From positions 1 through 14,220 of the forward strand of contig CALLDR010000146.1 in the NCBI GenBank assembly GCA_937997955.1: a DNA stretch of 14,220 bases. Reading direction: 5' to 3'. The stretch's first letter is position 1. Every line of letters begins with the position of its first letter. Both the position numbers and the translations under genes were made by a program. Shown here in pieces: positions 1 through 6,636 of this stretch. The notes under the pieces were generated by a model. That model was not told where the DNA came from and made no database searches. It worked only from the letters and a program-made list of their open reading frames with translations. Source of the DNA: an uncultured Emergencia sp. GTDB taxonomy: Bacteria; Bacillota; Clostridia; Peptostreptococcales; Anaerovoracaceae.

Positions 1-1
1 A

Positions 2-157
2 AAGGATATCCGGCAGATGGAAGAGAAGTGCCGGGAAGCCCTGGAGCAGATCGAAGAGGGCAGATACGAGGACGGCTTGATCAGCGACGGCTACAGTCCG
101 ATCCTGAAGTACGGTATCTGCTTCTTCAAGAAAGGCTGTATGGTGCTGAAAGCGTAA
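2..157 (+). CDS. C-terminal end of an AAA-ATPase-like / PD-(D/E)XK family protein (partial, 5' end outside window)
   Basis: An open frame runs in from the left edge and gives 51 residues before a TAA stop. The tail ends in GICFFKKGCMVLKA, which closely matches the end of the complete gene at 381-2075 (GICFFEKECMVIKC). The shared REME/RQMEE..CREA pattern before it also aligns. It is therefore the C-terminal end of a paralogue in the same orientation, just after the region where the PD-(D/E)XK nuclease-like core would lie. The core motifs are outside the window, so nothing can be said about whether this copy is intact or active. A strong intrinsic terminator follows 49 bases after the stop, so it is probably transcribed separately from its downstream paralogue. 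The family's biological role is not established. Confidence 0.85.
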   Translation, partial: KDIRQMEEKCREALEQIEEGRYEDGLISDGYSPILKYGICFFKKGCMVLKA

Positions 158-206
158 GAGCGCATATAGTCGCATCACAGTATATTAGTTTTCTATATCT
201 ATGACT

Positions 207-231
207 ACAGCGGCCGAAAGGCCGCTGTTTT
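207..231 (+). terminator. Intrinsic terminator of the partial ATPase-like gene
   Basis: A perfect 9-bp stem, ACAGCGGCC / GGCCGCTGT, is closed by a GAAA tetraloop and followed by TTTT from the end of the stem. It lies 49 bases after the stop codon of the upstream partial gene and in the right orientation for it. Confidence 0.9.
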
Positions 232-330
232 AATATGGAAAAGATCAAAAAAAGTCAGTTTGCAGGAAATGATGAGAATTAGCCCAACTTCCTTGGAACC
301 GCCCAGTTTGTATTTTGTTGAACCTTTTTC

Positions 331-359
331 TTGTGATTTGCTTTCTTTGCGTTTATACT
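331..359 (+). promoter_or_regulatory. Sigma-70-type promoter of the complete ATPase-like gene
   Basis: TTGTGA (331-336) and TATACT (354-359) are separated by 17 bases. Transcription would start near 366, giving a leader of about 15 bases with the ribosome binding site GAGGTGAGG at 369-377. The promoter lies inside the extra open frame that starts upstream at 315, so it argues for translation starting at 381. The -35 box matches consensus at only four of six positions. Confidence 0.6.
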
Positions 360-380
360 ATAGATAGTGAGGTGAGGCAG

Positions 381-2075
381 ATGAAAAAACCCATTCCTAT
401 TGGACAAGAGGATTTGAAAAGAATCATTGACAGAGGGTCATATTATGTAGATAAAACATTGATGATCAAAGAACTATTAGATGGAAATGCTGGCGTGACC
501 CTGTTCACCCGGCCGAGGCGTTTCGGCAAGACCCTGAACCAGAGCATGTTTAGGCGGTTCTTTGAAGATGAACGGAAGCCAGACGGCAGCAGGATCGACA
601 ACGGCTACATCTTCGATGATCTTTCCATATCCAAATGCGGCGAAGTTTATCTGCAGCACCAGCAGCAGTATCCGGTGATCAACCTGTCGCTGAAGTCGGG
701 AAAACAGCCTAATTTTGAAATGTCATATAAAAGTCTGGTCGATGAACTTTCAGAGGAATTCCGAAGACATAAATATGTGCTCCAGTGTGATAATATAGAG
801 GAAGAACAGAAACAAGCTTATCTGGCAGTGCAGAAAGGGACAGCGGAGCCGGCCTCTTATGCGAAGTCTCTGCAGCTGCTGTCCAGATGTCTGGAGAAAT
901 ACCACGGCCGCAAAACCATCATCCTCATCGACGAATACGACGTGCCGTTGGAAAACGCCTGGTTCGCCGGCTTCTATGACGAGATGATCGGCTTCATCCG
1001 TTCTCTGTTTGAGTCGGCCTTAAAGACCAACGACGCTCTGGAATTTGCCGTGATTACCGGATGCCTGCGAATCAGCAGGGAGAGCATCTTCACCGGACTG
1101 AACAATCTGAAGATTAATTCGGTGGCAGGGGCAGGCTATGGAGACGCCTTCGGTTTTACAGAGACAGAAGTGAAAGATATGTTGAACTACTACGGCCTGG
1201 ACGACAAATTTGCAGAGATAAAACGGTGGTATGACGGCTATCGCTTTGGAAATAAAGAAATCTACAACCCATGGAGCATTATCAATTACGTAGATGATAT
1301 GAACCGGGATCCAGAAATGGTACCATGCGCCTACTGGTCCAATACCTCGTCCAACAGCATTATCCGTGAGCTGGTAGAGGAAGCGGACGAGGAAACCAGA
1401 GGAGAGATCGAGCAGCTGATCGCGGGGGAAACCCTGGAGAAGCCGATACACGAGGATATCACCTACGGAGATATCCTCGAGTCTAAGGACAATCTGTGGA
1501 ACTTCCTGTATTTCACCGGCTACCTGAAATCCTGCGGCCAGAGATACGACGGGGAGGACACCTTTGTGAAGATGGCGATTCCAAACACGGAGATCCGTAC
1601 CATATACAAAAATACCGTCAGGACCTGGTTTGACAAGAAAGTGAGAGAAACGGACCGGACGCCGTTGCTGAAGGCTTTGGAAGAAGGCGACTGTGAGGCT
1701 GTGGAGCAGCTGCTCAGCGACCAGCTGCTGGAGACCATCAGCTTTTACGACTACAAGGAAAGCTACTATCACGGATTCCTGACCGGCATGCTGAAAGCAG
1801 CGGCCAAGGGATACAGCGTGCTGTCCAACCGGGAGAGCGGAACGGGGCGGCCGGACCTGATCCTGAAGACGCTGAGAATCCGCAACGGAAGAGCCTTTGT
1901 CATAGAAGTCAAGGTGGCAGAAACCTTCCGTGAGATGGAAGACGGATGCCGGGAGGCAGCGAAGCAGATTACGCGCAAAAACTATGAAGCGGCCTTGCGG
2001 GAAGAAGGCTATCAGGTGATAGACAGCTATGGCATATGCTTTTTCGAGAAAGAGTGTATGGTGATAAAGTGCTAG
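381..2075 (+). CDS. AAA-ATPase-like protein with C-terminal PD-(D/E)XK nuclease-like domain
   Basis: This protein of 564 residues has the two-part architecture of the AAA-ATPase_like (PF09820) plus PDDEXK_9 (PF08011, formerly DUF1703) family. The N-terminus MKKPIPIGQEDLKRII is typical. A Walker A-like motif TRPRRFGKT lies at residues 43-51 and a Walker B motif IILIDEYD at about 180-187. A conserved sensor-like stretch, TGCLRISRESIFTGLNN, is at 226-242. The C-terminal nuclease core shows GRPD (489-492) followed by IEVK (508-511), so the Asp and Glu-x-Lys residues are all present. No signal peptide or membrane segment is seen. The frame is open back to 315, but the start at 381 has the ribosome binding site and fits the family N-terminus. 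It is flanked by its own promoter and terminator and sits next to a paralogue. The family is often multicopy in gut Firmicutes and Bacteroidetes. Its function is unknown, and nuclease activity is inferred only from motifs. Confidence 0.92.
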   Translation: MKKPIPIGQEDLKRIIDRGSYYVDKTLMIKELLDGNAGVTLFTRPRRFGKTLNQSMFRRFFEDERKPDGSRIDNGYIFDDLSISKCGEVYLQHQQQYPVINLSLKSGKQPNFEMSYKSLVDELSEEFRRHKYVLQCDNIEEEQKQAYLAVQKGTAEPASYAKSLQLLSRCLEKYHGRKTIILIDEYDVPLENAWFAGFYDEMIGFIRSLFESALKTNDALEFAVITGCLRISRESIFTGLNNLKINSVAGAGYGDAFGFTETEVKDMLNYYGLDDKFAEIKRWYDGYRFGNKEIYNPWSIINYVDDMNRDPEMVPCAYWSNTSSNSIIRELVEEADEETRGEIEQLIAGETLEKPIHEDITYGDILESKDNLWNFLYFTGYLKSCGQRYDGEDTFVKMAIPNTEIRTIYKNTVRTWFDKKVRETDRTPLLKALEEGDCEAVEQLLSDQLLETISFYDYKESYYHGFLTGMLKAAAKGYSVLSNRESGTGRPDLILKTLRIRNGRAFVIEVKVAETFREMEDGCREAAKQITRKNYEAALREEGYQVIDSYGICFFEKECMVIKC

Positions 2076-2082
2076 AACCATC

Positions 2083-2128
2083 GCGGGCAGCCTGCGTTGA
2101 ATCATACAACACAGGCTGCCCGCTTTTT
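2083..2128 (+). terminator. Intrinsic terminator of the ATPase-like gene
   Basis: A perfect 12-bp stem, GCGGGCAGCCTG (2083-2094) with CAGGCTGCCCGC (2112-2123), continues inward after one mismatch with GTTG/CAAC and a 7-base loop. It is followed by TTTTT (2124-2128). It starts 8 bases after the stop codon. The minus-strand operon ends at 2143 and converges on it, but on that strand no U-tract follows the stem, so it is a clean terminator only for the plus strand. Confidence 0.93.
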
Positions 2129-2142
2129 CGTTTCTCACCACA

Positions 2143-2700
2143 TCAATACGCGCCGCCGTAGCTCCATCCTCCCGGCGTCAGGATCCCTTTTCTTTCCCGC
2201 TTCTCCTTTTTCTCTTTTCTGCCGCGTTCATCGGCGTTGCTTCCGCCGGCTTCCCCCGCGCGGCCTGAGCCTTCGCCCGCTCCCGCGGCACCGGCAGCTT
2301 CCGCGGCCAGTTCCTGCGCCTTTGCCGTAAGCTCCGCCTCCGTCTCATGTCCGTCGCCGCCGCTGCCCGGCGGCTCCTTCCGTTCACCGTCAAACTGGAA
2401 GAATTTTTTCCCGTCCTCCACCAGGTGATTCAGCCGCTCATACTCTTCCTGCAGCAGCGCCTCTCCCTTCTCCGTGATATGGTAGATCTTGCGGCGGTTC
2501 TCCTCCGCCACCTGACAGATGATCTTCTCCTTCTCAAAACGTCCCAGCAGGGAATACAGCGTTCCCGCGCCGATGACCACCCTCCCCTCGGTCAGCTCGT
2601 CCACCATCTGCATAATGCCGTAACCGTGATTATCCTGCAGCAGGGACAGCAGAATATAGTACATCGGTTCCGTCAGATTTTTTAACTGTTCACGTGCCAT
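2143..2700 (-). CDS. PadR-family transcriptional regulator with unusual low-complexity C-terminal tail
   Basis: Residues 1 to about 100 form a PadR-type winged helix-turn-helix. LTEPMYYILLSLL opens it, followed by GYGIMQMVDELTEGRVVIGAGTLYSLL-like family features, and the wing NRRKIYHITEKG lies at about 68-79. A dimerising helix, EEYERLNHLVEDGKKFF, ends the conserved part. Short PadR proteins usually stop about here, near 100-115 residues. This one continues to 185 with a tail rich in Ala, Gly, Glu, Arg and Lys (about 105-173) ending in GGWSYGGAY. The start has an ideal AGGAGGT site (2706-2712). It is the last gene of the minus-strand operon, 19 bases after the fourth DUF2812 gene. PadR proteins are typically ligand-responsive repressors, often of their own operon and of membrane proteins. 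Control of the 6290-6325 site is inferred. The ligand is unknown. Confidence 0.9.
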   Translation of the reverse strand: MAREQLKNLTEPMYYILLSLLQDNHGYGIMQMVDELTEGRVVIGAGTLYSLLGRFEKEKIICQVAEENRRKIYHITEKGEALLQEEYERLNHLVEDGKKFFQFDGERKEPPGSGGDGHETEAELTAKAQELAAEAAGAAGAGEGSGRAGEAGGSNADERGRKEKKEKRERKGILTPGGWSYGGAY

Positions 2701-2719
2701 AACGCACCTCCTATATCTT

Positions 2720-3553
2720 TCATATCTGCCACAAAACGCTGAGATCCATAAAGAACGCCATCACGCCCAGGCACATGACGCCCCATCCCAGCACAGTCTT
2801 TTGCCAAATCAGTCTGATCCATGCGCCTGCCATGAAGACGAGCGGGCTCATGACGCACCATATGACGCCGATCGTACTTCCTGCCGTTCCGCACTGCAGG
2901 ATCTTGAGGATCAAAACGGCAGCAATCGCAAAATTCCCGCCGTAATATTCCAGTTCTGACAGTCGCCTCAGCCACTTTGGCCGTCCTCCCTCAAAACAGC
3001 CTGCTTTGCTGAAGCTTCCTTTTCTCATCCAGAGGCGATTGCCGATCTCCGCCGGAAGCATGATTGCCATTATGGCAAACAGCAGCCAGGCAATGCTTTT
3101 CATATACCAGGAGATATCCAATGCCCCAGATGCCCAACCTGCGAACAAAATGCCTCCGATCAGCAGCAGGCAGACCACCGTCAAAGCCCCCTGGCTGTTG
3201 CTCCTGTAATTCTCCCAGGCCGCTTCCCGGCGCGCCTCAGTGTCAAAGAACAGCCTCCGCGCCGCTTTCGCTTTGGTCCGGAAGATCCACATGCCGTTCC
3301 TCAGCTGCAGAATCCTCTCCCAGCCCGCGTCCTGACAGAGCACCAGCAGATCCTCATCTTCCAGCTCCGTCATAACCTCGACCGTGTAAGTATAGCCGTC
3401 TGCCCCATCGTCCTTCTCATAGCAGGCAACCGGCATCCACGCCAACGTGATTTCCCGCAGCGCCCAGCCCCGGGCTGCCATCTCGTTGAGATGCTCCGTC
3501 GCTTCCTCATATTCAAAGATCGTGTACTTCCAAAATTCCAGTCTGTGCTTCAT
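2720..3553 (-). CDS. DUF2812-type multi-membrane-segment protein, fourth of four
   Basis: This protein of 277 residues has an N-terminal soluble DUF2812-like domain (about 1-95) carrying the two family Gly-Trp motifs: AARGWAL at 26-32 and DAGWE at 75-79. About five hydrophobic segments follow (roughly 122-141, 147-172, 204-220, 224-246 and 252-274). No signal peptide is seen, so the N-terminal domain is probably cytoplasmic. It is the most divergent of the four paralogues and lacks the RG(R/Q)PLHT linker motif seen in the second and third genes. The start ATG is preceded by three GGAAGCG repeats, any of which could serve as a weak ribosome binding site. It lies 58 bases after the third DUF2812 gene and 19 before padR, and its stop falls just outside the padR ribosome binding site. 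Function is unknown. Confidence 0.85.
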   Translation of the reverse strand: MKHRLEFWKYTIFEYEEATEHLNEMAARGWALREITLAWMPVACYEKDDGADGYTYTVEVMTELEDEDLLVLCQDAGWERILQLRNGMWIFRTKAKAARRLFFDTEARREAAWENYRSNSQGALTVVCLLLIGGILFAGWASGALDISWYMKSIAWLLFAIMAIMLPAEIGNRLWMRKGSFSKAGCFEGGRPKWLRRLSELEYYGGNFAIAAVLILKILQCGTAGSTIGVIWCVMSPLVFMAGAWIRLIWQKTVLGWGVMCLGVMAFFMDLSVLWQI

Positions 3554-3557
3554 GTTC

Positions 3558-3581
3558 CGCTTCCTCGCTTCCCCGCTTCCT
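3558..3581 (-). repeat. Three 8-base tandem repeats in the ribosome-binding region
   Basis: Read on the plus strand, CGCTTCCT, CGCTTCCC and CGCTTCCT follow each other. On the minus strand these are (A/G)GGAAGCG units immediately before the start codon of the fourth DUF2812 gene. Each unit holds a partial Shine-Dalgarno core, so a change in repeat number would alter spacing. This may be incidental. Confidence 0.6.
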
Positions 3582-3611
3582 CACTCAAGCGTCTCATCTA
3601 TCTTGCCTCTC

Positions 3612-4466
3612 CTACGACACCAGCACCGGTATCACAAGGGGAACAAAGGCCGCCAGCATCAGCCCCTGCGCCGCCTCCGCTTTGTTCTTAAACAGGTTTA
3701 TCCATACAGACGCCGCAAAGATCAAAAGAAAGAGCAGAATCTGGCCCGGCAGTACGATCAGGGGCAGGCCCATCCTCAGCTCCAGAAAAAGCAGGAGGAA
3801 GACCATTCCCGCGAAAAGAATCCCGACAGAAACGGACAGGACCCCGTACAGCTTCACGACCCATCGAGGCCGCTGTGTCAAGGTTCCCTCACTGAGGCGG
3901 CGCCGCGCGGCTTTGAGATATACCAGGTTGGCACAGCAGATCAGCGGCTGGCAAAGCCATATCAGTCCGCAGGCCGCCAAGACCAGCCTATACGTGAGAT
4001 CTCCCTCCGCGGCTTTGCTGCCGTAAAGCATCCAGCCGATGTACCCCAGCCCTGCTGTGATCAGCAGCATATACGGCGCTATGCGGGCAGACCCATAGTT
4101 TTCCGCGGCGGCCTGCAGCTGATGCTCATACTCCACGTCCCAGCTGGTATGCAGCGGCTGTCCCCTGCCGTCCCGCGAGACAAAGACGCACAGGCCGCTG
4201 TCCATCTTCAGCACCTTTTCCCAGCCCGCGTCCCCGCAAAAATCTATATATCCCTCGCAATTGTCGTTTGGCAGAATATCCGCCGCATACCGATACTCTG
4301 CCGCCGCCGGATTTCTCCGGTACAGTGCCATTCCAAAGGCGCCCCATACGAACAAAGCGACCACGTTGACCAGCTCCCAGCCTTCCCCGGCCCTCCGGTT
4401 CAGCCGCTCCGCCGCCTCCGCGGTGTCAAATTCCCCGTATGGCCAAATTTCCACTTTGTACTTCAC
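3612..4466 (-). CDS. DUF2812-type multi-membrane-segment protein, third of four
   Basis: This protein of 284 residues shares the DUF2812-like N-terminal domain (about 1-105) with Gly-Trp motifs GEGWELV at 27-33 and GDAGWE at 78-83. A linker RGQPLHT is at 101-107 and about five hydrophobic segments follow (roughly 130-148, 158-182, 205-228, 232-258 and 264-283). It is the closest paralogue of the preceding gene: the first 34 residues differ at one position, then the two diverge sharply. The start codon is GTG (4464-4466) where the paralogue has ATG, and the ribosome binding site (GAGAGGGG) is weaker, so translation may be lower. The gap from the preceding stop is 16 bases. Function is unknown, and membrane localisation is inferred from hydrophobicity. 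Confidence 0.85.
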   Translation of the reverse strand: MKYKVEIWPYGEFDTAEAAERLNRRAGEGWELVNVVALFVWGAFGMALYRRNPAAAEYRYAADILPNDNCEGYIDFCGDAGWEKVLKMDSGLCVFVSRDGRGQPLHTSWDVEYEHQLQAAAENYGSARIAPYMLLITAGLGYIGWMLYGSKAAEGDLTYRLVLAACGLIWLCQPLICCANLVYLKAARRRLSEGTLTQRPRWVVKLYGVLSVSVGILFAGMVFLLLFLELRMGLPLIVLPGQILLFLLIFAASVWINLFKNKAEAAQGLMLAAFVPLVIPVLVS

Positions 4467-4482
4467 GTCTTTTTACCCCTCT

Positions 4483-5355
4483 CTAGAACTGAATACCGAT
4501 GATCGGTATGACCGAACAAAAAAATCCTGCCAGCATCAGGCCGCAGCCCAGCCCCATCTTACGCTTAAACAACTGGACCCATATGCCCAGAACCGTTAAA
4601 GTCAAAACCAGTATCAGGGCGGCGCTGATCAGCAGCAGCGAAGCCCCTTCTAACCGCGCCGCGAAGCAGGCCCAGCCGACAGCATACAGGTATACGCACC
4701 AGATCAGCCCGGCTCCTATTCCGTACAGCTTTGCCAGCCCCCGCGGCCGCCTGACCGCCCTTCCCTCCGCCAGGCGCCGTCTCCCGCGCTTTACCTGAAA
4801 AAGATTGACGCAATAGAGCAGAGACGGCAGCAGCCAGAGAACCGCATAGCAGGGAAGCAGTGAGACTAAATAACTGTCCGCAAGATAGCGTTTTGCTGAA
4901 AGCCAGTACAAGAAGGCGATTACCACGGCGATCCACATCAGATACGGCGTCATACTGGTCGAAATGTGGTTCTCTTCAAGCACCTGAAGCTGGCGGCTGT
5001 ATTCCACCTCTTTATTGGTATGCAGCGGCCGTCCCCTTCCATCTTTGGAAACGAAAAGGCATACGCCGTTATTCTGTTCTACCGCCACATCCCAGCCGGC
5101 GTCCCCGCAGAAGGTCAGATAGTCCTCTCTATCCCTCAGTGGTACGATATCAGCCGTATATCGATAGCCCTCCGCCGCCGAATTCCTCCGGTACAGCGCG
5201 ATATTTCCTCCGAAGGCAAACCCTGAGTTGGCCTGTGAGCATCCCCCGGATATGTTGACCAGCTCCCAGCCTTCCCCGGCCCGCCGGTTCAGCCGCTCCG
5301 CCGCTTCCGCGGTGTCAAATTCCCCGTATGGCCAGAATTCCACTTTGTACTTCAT
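4483..5355 (-). CDS. DUF2812-type multi-membrane-segment protein, second of four
   Basis: This protein of 290 residues has an N-terminal soluble DUF2812-like domain (about 1-110) with GEGWELV at 27-33, GDAGWD at 84-89 and linker RGRPLHT at 107-113. About five hydrophobic segments follow (roughly 136-154, 161-186, 209-231, 237-262 and 267-286). Compared with its closest paralogue, the third gene, it carries a longer Gly/Ser/Asn-containing loop after residue 34. ATG start; its AGGAGGG ribosome binding site (5363-5369) overlaps the stop codon of the first DUF2812 gene, and the gap is 12 bases. This indicates coupled translation within one operon. No catalytic motif is recognisable and function is unknown. 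Confidence 0.86.
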   Translation of the reverse strand: MKYKVEFWPYGEFDTAEAAERLNRRAGEGWELVNISGGCSQANSGFAFGGNIALYRRNSAAEGYRYTADIVPLRDREDYLTFCGDAGWDVAVEQNNGVCLFVSKDGRGRPLHTNKEVEYSRQLQVLEENHISTSMTPYLMWIAVVIAFLYWLSAKRYLADSYLVSLLPCYAVLWLLPSLLYCVNLFQVKRGRRRLAEGRAVRRPRGLAKLYGIGAGLIWCVYLYAVGWACFAARLEGASLLLISAALILVLTLTVLGIWVQLFKRKMGLGCGLMLAGFFCSVIPIIGIQF

Positions 5356-5367
5356 ACCAATGCCCTC

Positions 5368-6228
5368 CTAAAGCCCTGTGGTGCATTGAACAAAAAGCAG
5401 TACCACGATCAACGCCCAAAACCCGATCAGCGCGCTTTTATACCGCGGAAAGTGTTTTTCATCTTTCGGCCTGCACAACAGCGCGAATACAGCAAATACG
5501 ATCATGAGCGCCGCCAGGACATAACTCAACACACTGCCTTCCCTCATCTGTCTCAGTATCGCACTGCCGAAATTGACGTAAATCGCGATAACAAGGAACA
5601 GAACTACAGCTATGTGAACGCCGCCCCAGAAGCGCACTGTTGCTTTCCCCGCGGCTTTTAAGGGCCGCCCTCGTTTTATGGCCGCTTCACTTCTGACATA
5701 AAACCACAGGGCGCGGAGAAGCAGCAGCATCCCCGACGCCAGCCAAAGCAGATAGAGGCAGGCCAGAGGGGTCAGATCGTCCCATATCAGGTCATCTCCC
5801 AATGCCGAGGACAGTTTAAAAAAGAGCCAGAGACCGATCAGACAAATGATCCCATAGGGAATATCCTGCTTCCACAGCCCCCTGCGGATCTGGCGGTATT
5901 CCTCCTGCCAGTCGGTCTGCATCGGCGGAGGTGCTTCTCCTGGCTCTGAGGCAAAGATCAGCATGCCTGGCCGTGTGGCCACGTGATGCCAGCCTCCGTC
6001 CGCGGCAAAGGCGATATAGTCCTCGATCTCCTCTTTGCTTCCATGACAGCCGTCGATACAGTATCTGACCTTTTTCCCGCTCTCATCGCGATCAAAGGCG
6101 GCAATAATCCCCTGCGGACCGATCTTCTTGAGAAGCAGTCCCCGCTCAGCCTGTCTGTTCAAATAGTTTTCCGCCGCCTTGTAGTCCAAACCGCGAAACA
6201 TCCATAACCGTCTCACTTCACTTCCCAT
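5368..6228 (-). CDS. DUF2812-type multi-membrane-segment protein, first gene of the operon
   Basis: This protein of 286 residues begins with a DUF2812-like domain (about 1-95). It has the pattern of a conserved helix (YKAAENYLNRQAERG) followed by a strand region ending in DGGWHHV at 77-83. Here the first Gly-Trp motif of the family is replaced by RGLLL. An acidic and proline-rich linker leads to about five hydrophobic segments (roughly 123-141, 152-177, 200-219, 232-252 and 264-281). It is clearly diverged from the second and third genes. The ATG is preceded by an ideal AGGAGGT site, and about 70 bases of leader separate it from the predicted transcription start. As promoter-proximal gene it should be the best expressed of the set. 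Function is unknown. Confidence 0.85.
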   Translation of the reverse strand: MGSEVRRLWMFRGLDYKAAENYLNRQAERGLLLKKIGPQGIIAAFDRDESGKKVRYCIDGCHGSKEEIEDYIAFAADGGWHHVATRPGMLIFASEPGEAPPPMQTDWQEEYRQIRRGLWKQDIPYGIICLIGLWLFFKLSSALGDDLIWDDLTPLACLYLLWLASGMLLLLRALWFYVRSEAAIKRGRPLKAAGKATVRFWGGVHIAVVLFLVIAIYVNFGSAILRQMREGSVLSYVLAALMIVFAVFALLCRPKDEKHFPRYKSALIGFWALIVVLLFVQCTTGL

Positions 6229-6289
6229 AATACCTCCTGTGCTCCAATCGATATTTCATCTCACTCTCCAACGGCCCTTTGTATCAATA

Positions 6290-6325
6290 CTCGATATATC
6301 CAATTTCAATATAGCATATATCGAG
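6290..6325 (-). promoter_or_regulatory. Inverted-repeat operator candidate for PadR
   Basis: CTCGATATAT (6290-6299) and its exact reverse complement ATATATCGAG (6316-6325) are separated by 16 bases. One arm lies between the -35 and -10 boxes of the minus-strand promoter. The other covers the start of the transcript. A protein bound to both arms would block RNA polymerase. The first half of the element occurs again as TCGATAT at 6248-6254. That PadR is the binding protein is inferred from operon membership. Confidence 0.65.
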
Positions 6326-6336
6326 ATAGATGTCAA
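6308..6336 (-). promoter_or_regulatory. Strong sigma-70-type promoter of the DUF2812-padR operon
   Basis: Read on the minus strand, a perfect TTGACA (6336-6331) is followed after 17 bases by TATATT (6313-6308). A TG two bases before the -10 box gives an extended -10. Transcription should begin near 6301, about 72 bases before the first start codon. Confidence 0.85.
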
Positions 6337-6368
6337 TAGGCTCTTGGCAACTTAGCAGTATGGCAGAC

Positions 6369-6458
6369 CAGCAGGGACTGCACGCGGCGCCGGGCGGCGC
6401 TGGACGTTGCTGCATTGCTGGGCGTTTTCTAAATTTGCCAAAAGGTTTTCTACAGAAA
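6369..6458 (+). repeat. 90-bp dispersed repeat, copy 1
   Basis: The first 22 bases are identical to copy 2 at 6708-6797. The last 34 bases (from TTTTCTAAATT to TTTTCTACAGAAA) differ at two positions. The GC-rich middle (GTTGCTGC..TTGCTGGGCG units) is rearranged by small shifts. The element has a GC-rich half and an AT-rich half ending in a palindrome. It begins 33 bases beyond the -35 box of the DUF2812 operon. Confidence 0.85.
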
Positions 6459-6480
6459 ACAAAATTTGAAATTAGAAAAC
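6424..6480. repeat. Nested inverted repeat around copy 1
   Basis: GTTTTCTAA (6424-6432) pairs with TTAGAAAAC (6472-6480). Inside it, GTTTTCT pairs with AGAAAAC across a 2-base centre at 6445-6460, and AAATTT occurs on both sides. The whole could form a long AT-rich hairpin or cruciform. Confidence 0.7.
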
Positions 6481-6636
6481 AAAATCTAAAATACAGCAGT
6501 AGAACCGCGTTTTTTCACCCATTTTTTCCCAGAACCCGCTGTCGAGGGCTGCATTATGGCCAATAATCGGGTTGCGGAGCAGCTTTACGCCATGATTTGT
6601 CCATCTGTCGGCCGTTTTGTTTTCCTAATCCACTAA

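Noticed and set aside
315..380. Upstream extension of the ATPase-like protein to a TTG at 315
   Set aside because: The extension lies over the predicted promoter, lacks a ribosome binding site and does not match the family N-terminus. The ATG at 381 has GAGGTGAGG before it.
2083..2128. Terminator acting for the padR operon as well
   Set aside because: The stem is symmetrical, but the minus-strand sequence after it is GATGGTTCTAG, not a U-run, so bidirectional function is not supported.
1020..2141. A 373-codon open frame on the minus strand opposite the ATPase-like gene
   Set aside because: It is antisense to a gene with clear family motifs, has no start signals or domain, and ends beyond the plus-strand terminator. 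It is a shadow of the coding bias of the real gene.
3447..4502. A 351-codon open frame on the plus strand across the DUF2812 genes
   Set aside because: It spans two well-supported minus-strand genes and their junction, is of Pro/Gln/Arg-rich composition and has no recognisable domain.
6533..6573. AACCCG / CGGGTT 6-bp pairing as a hairpin
   Set aside because: The loop is 29 bases and the stem short, with no U-tract. It is too weak to call.
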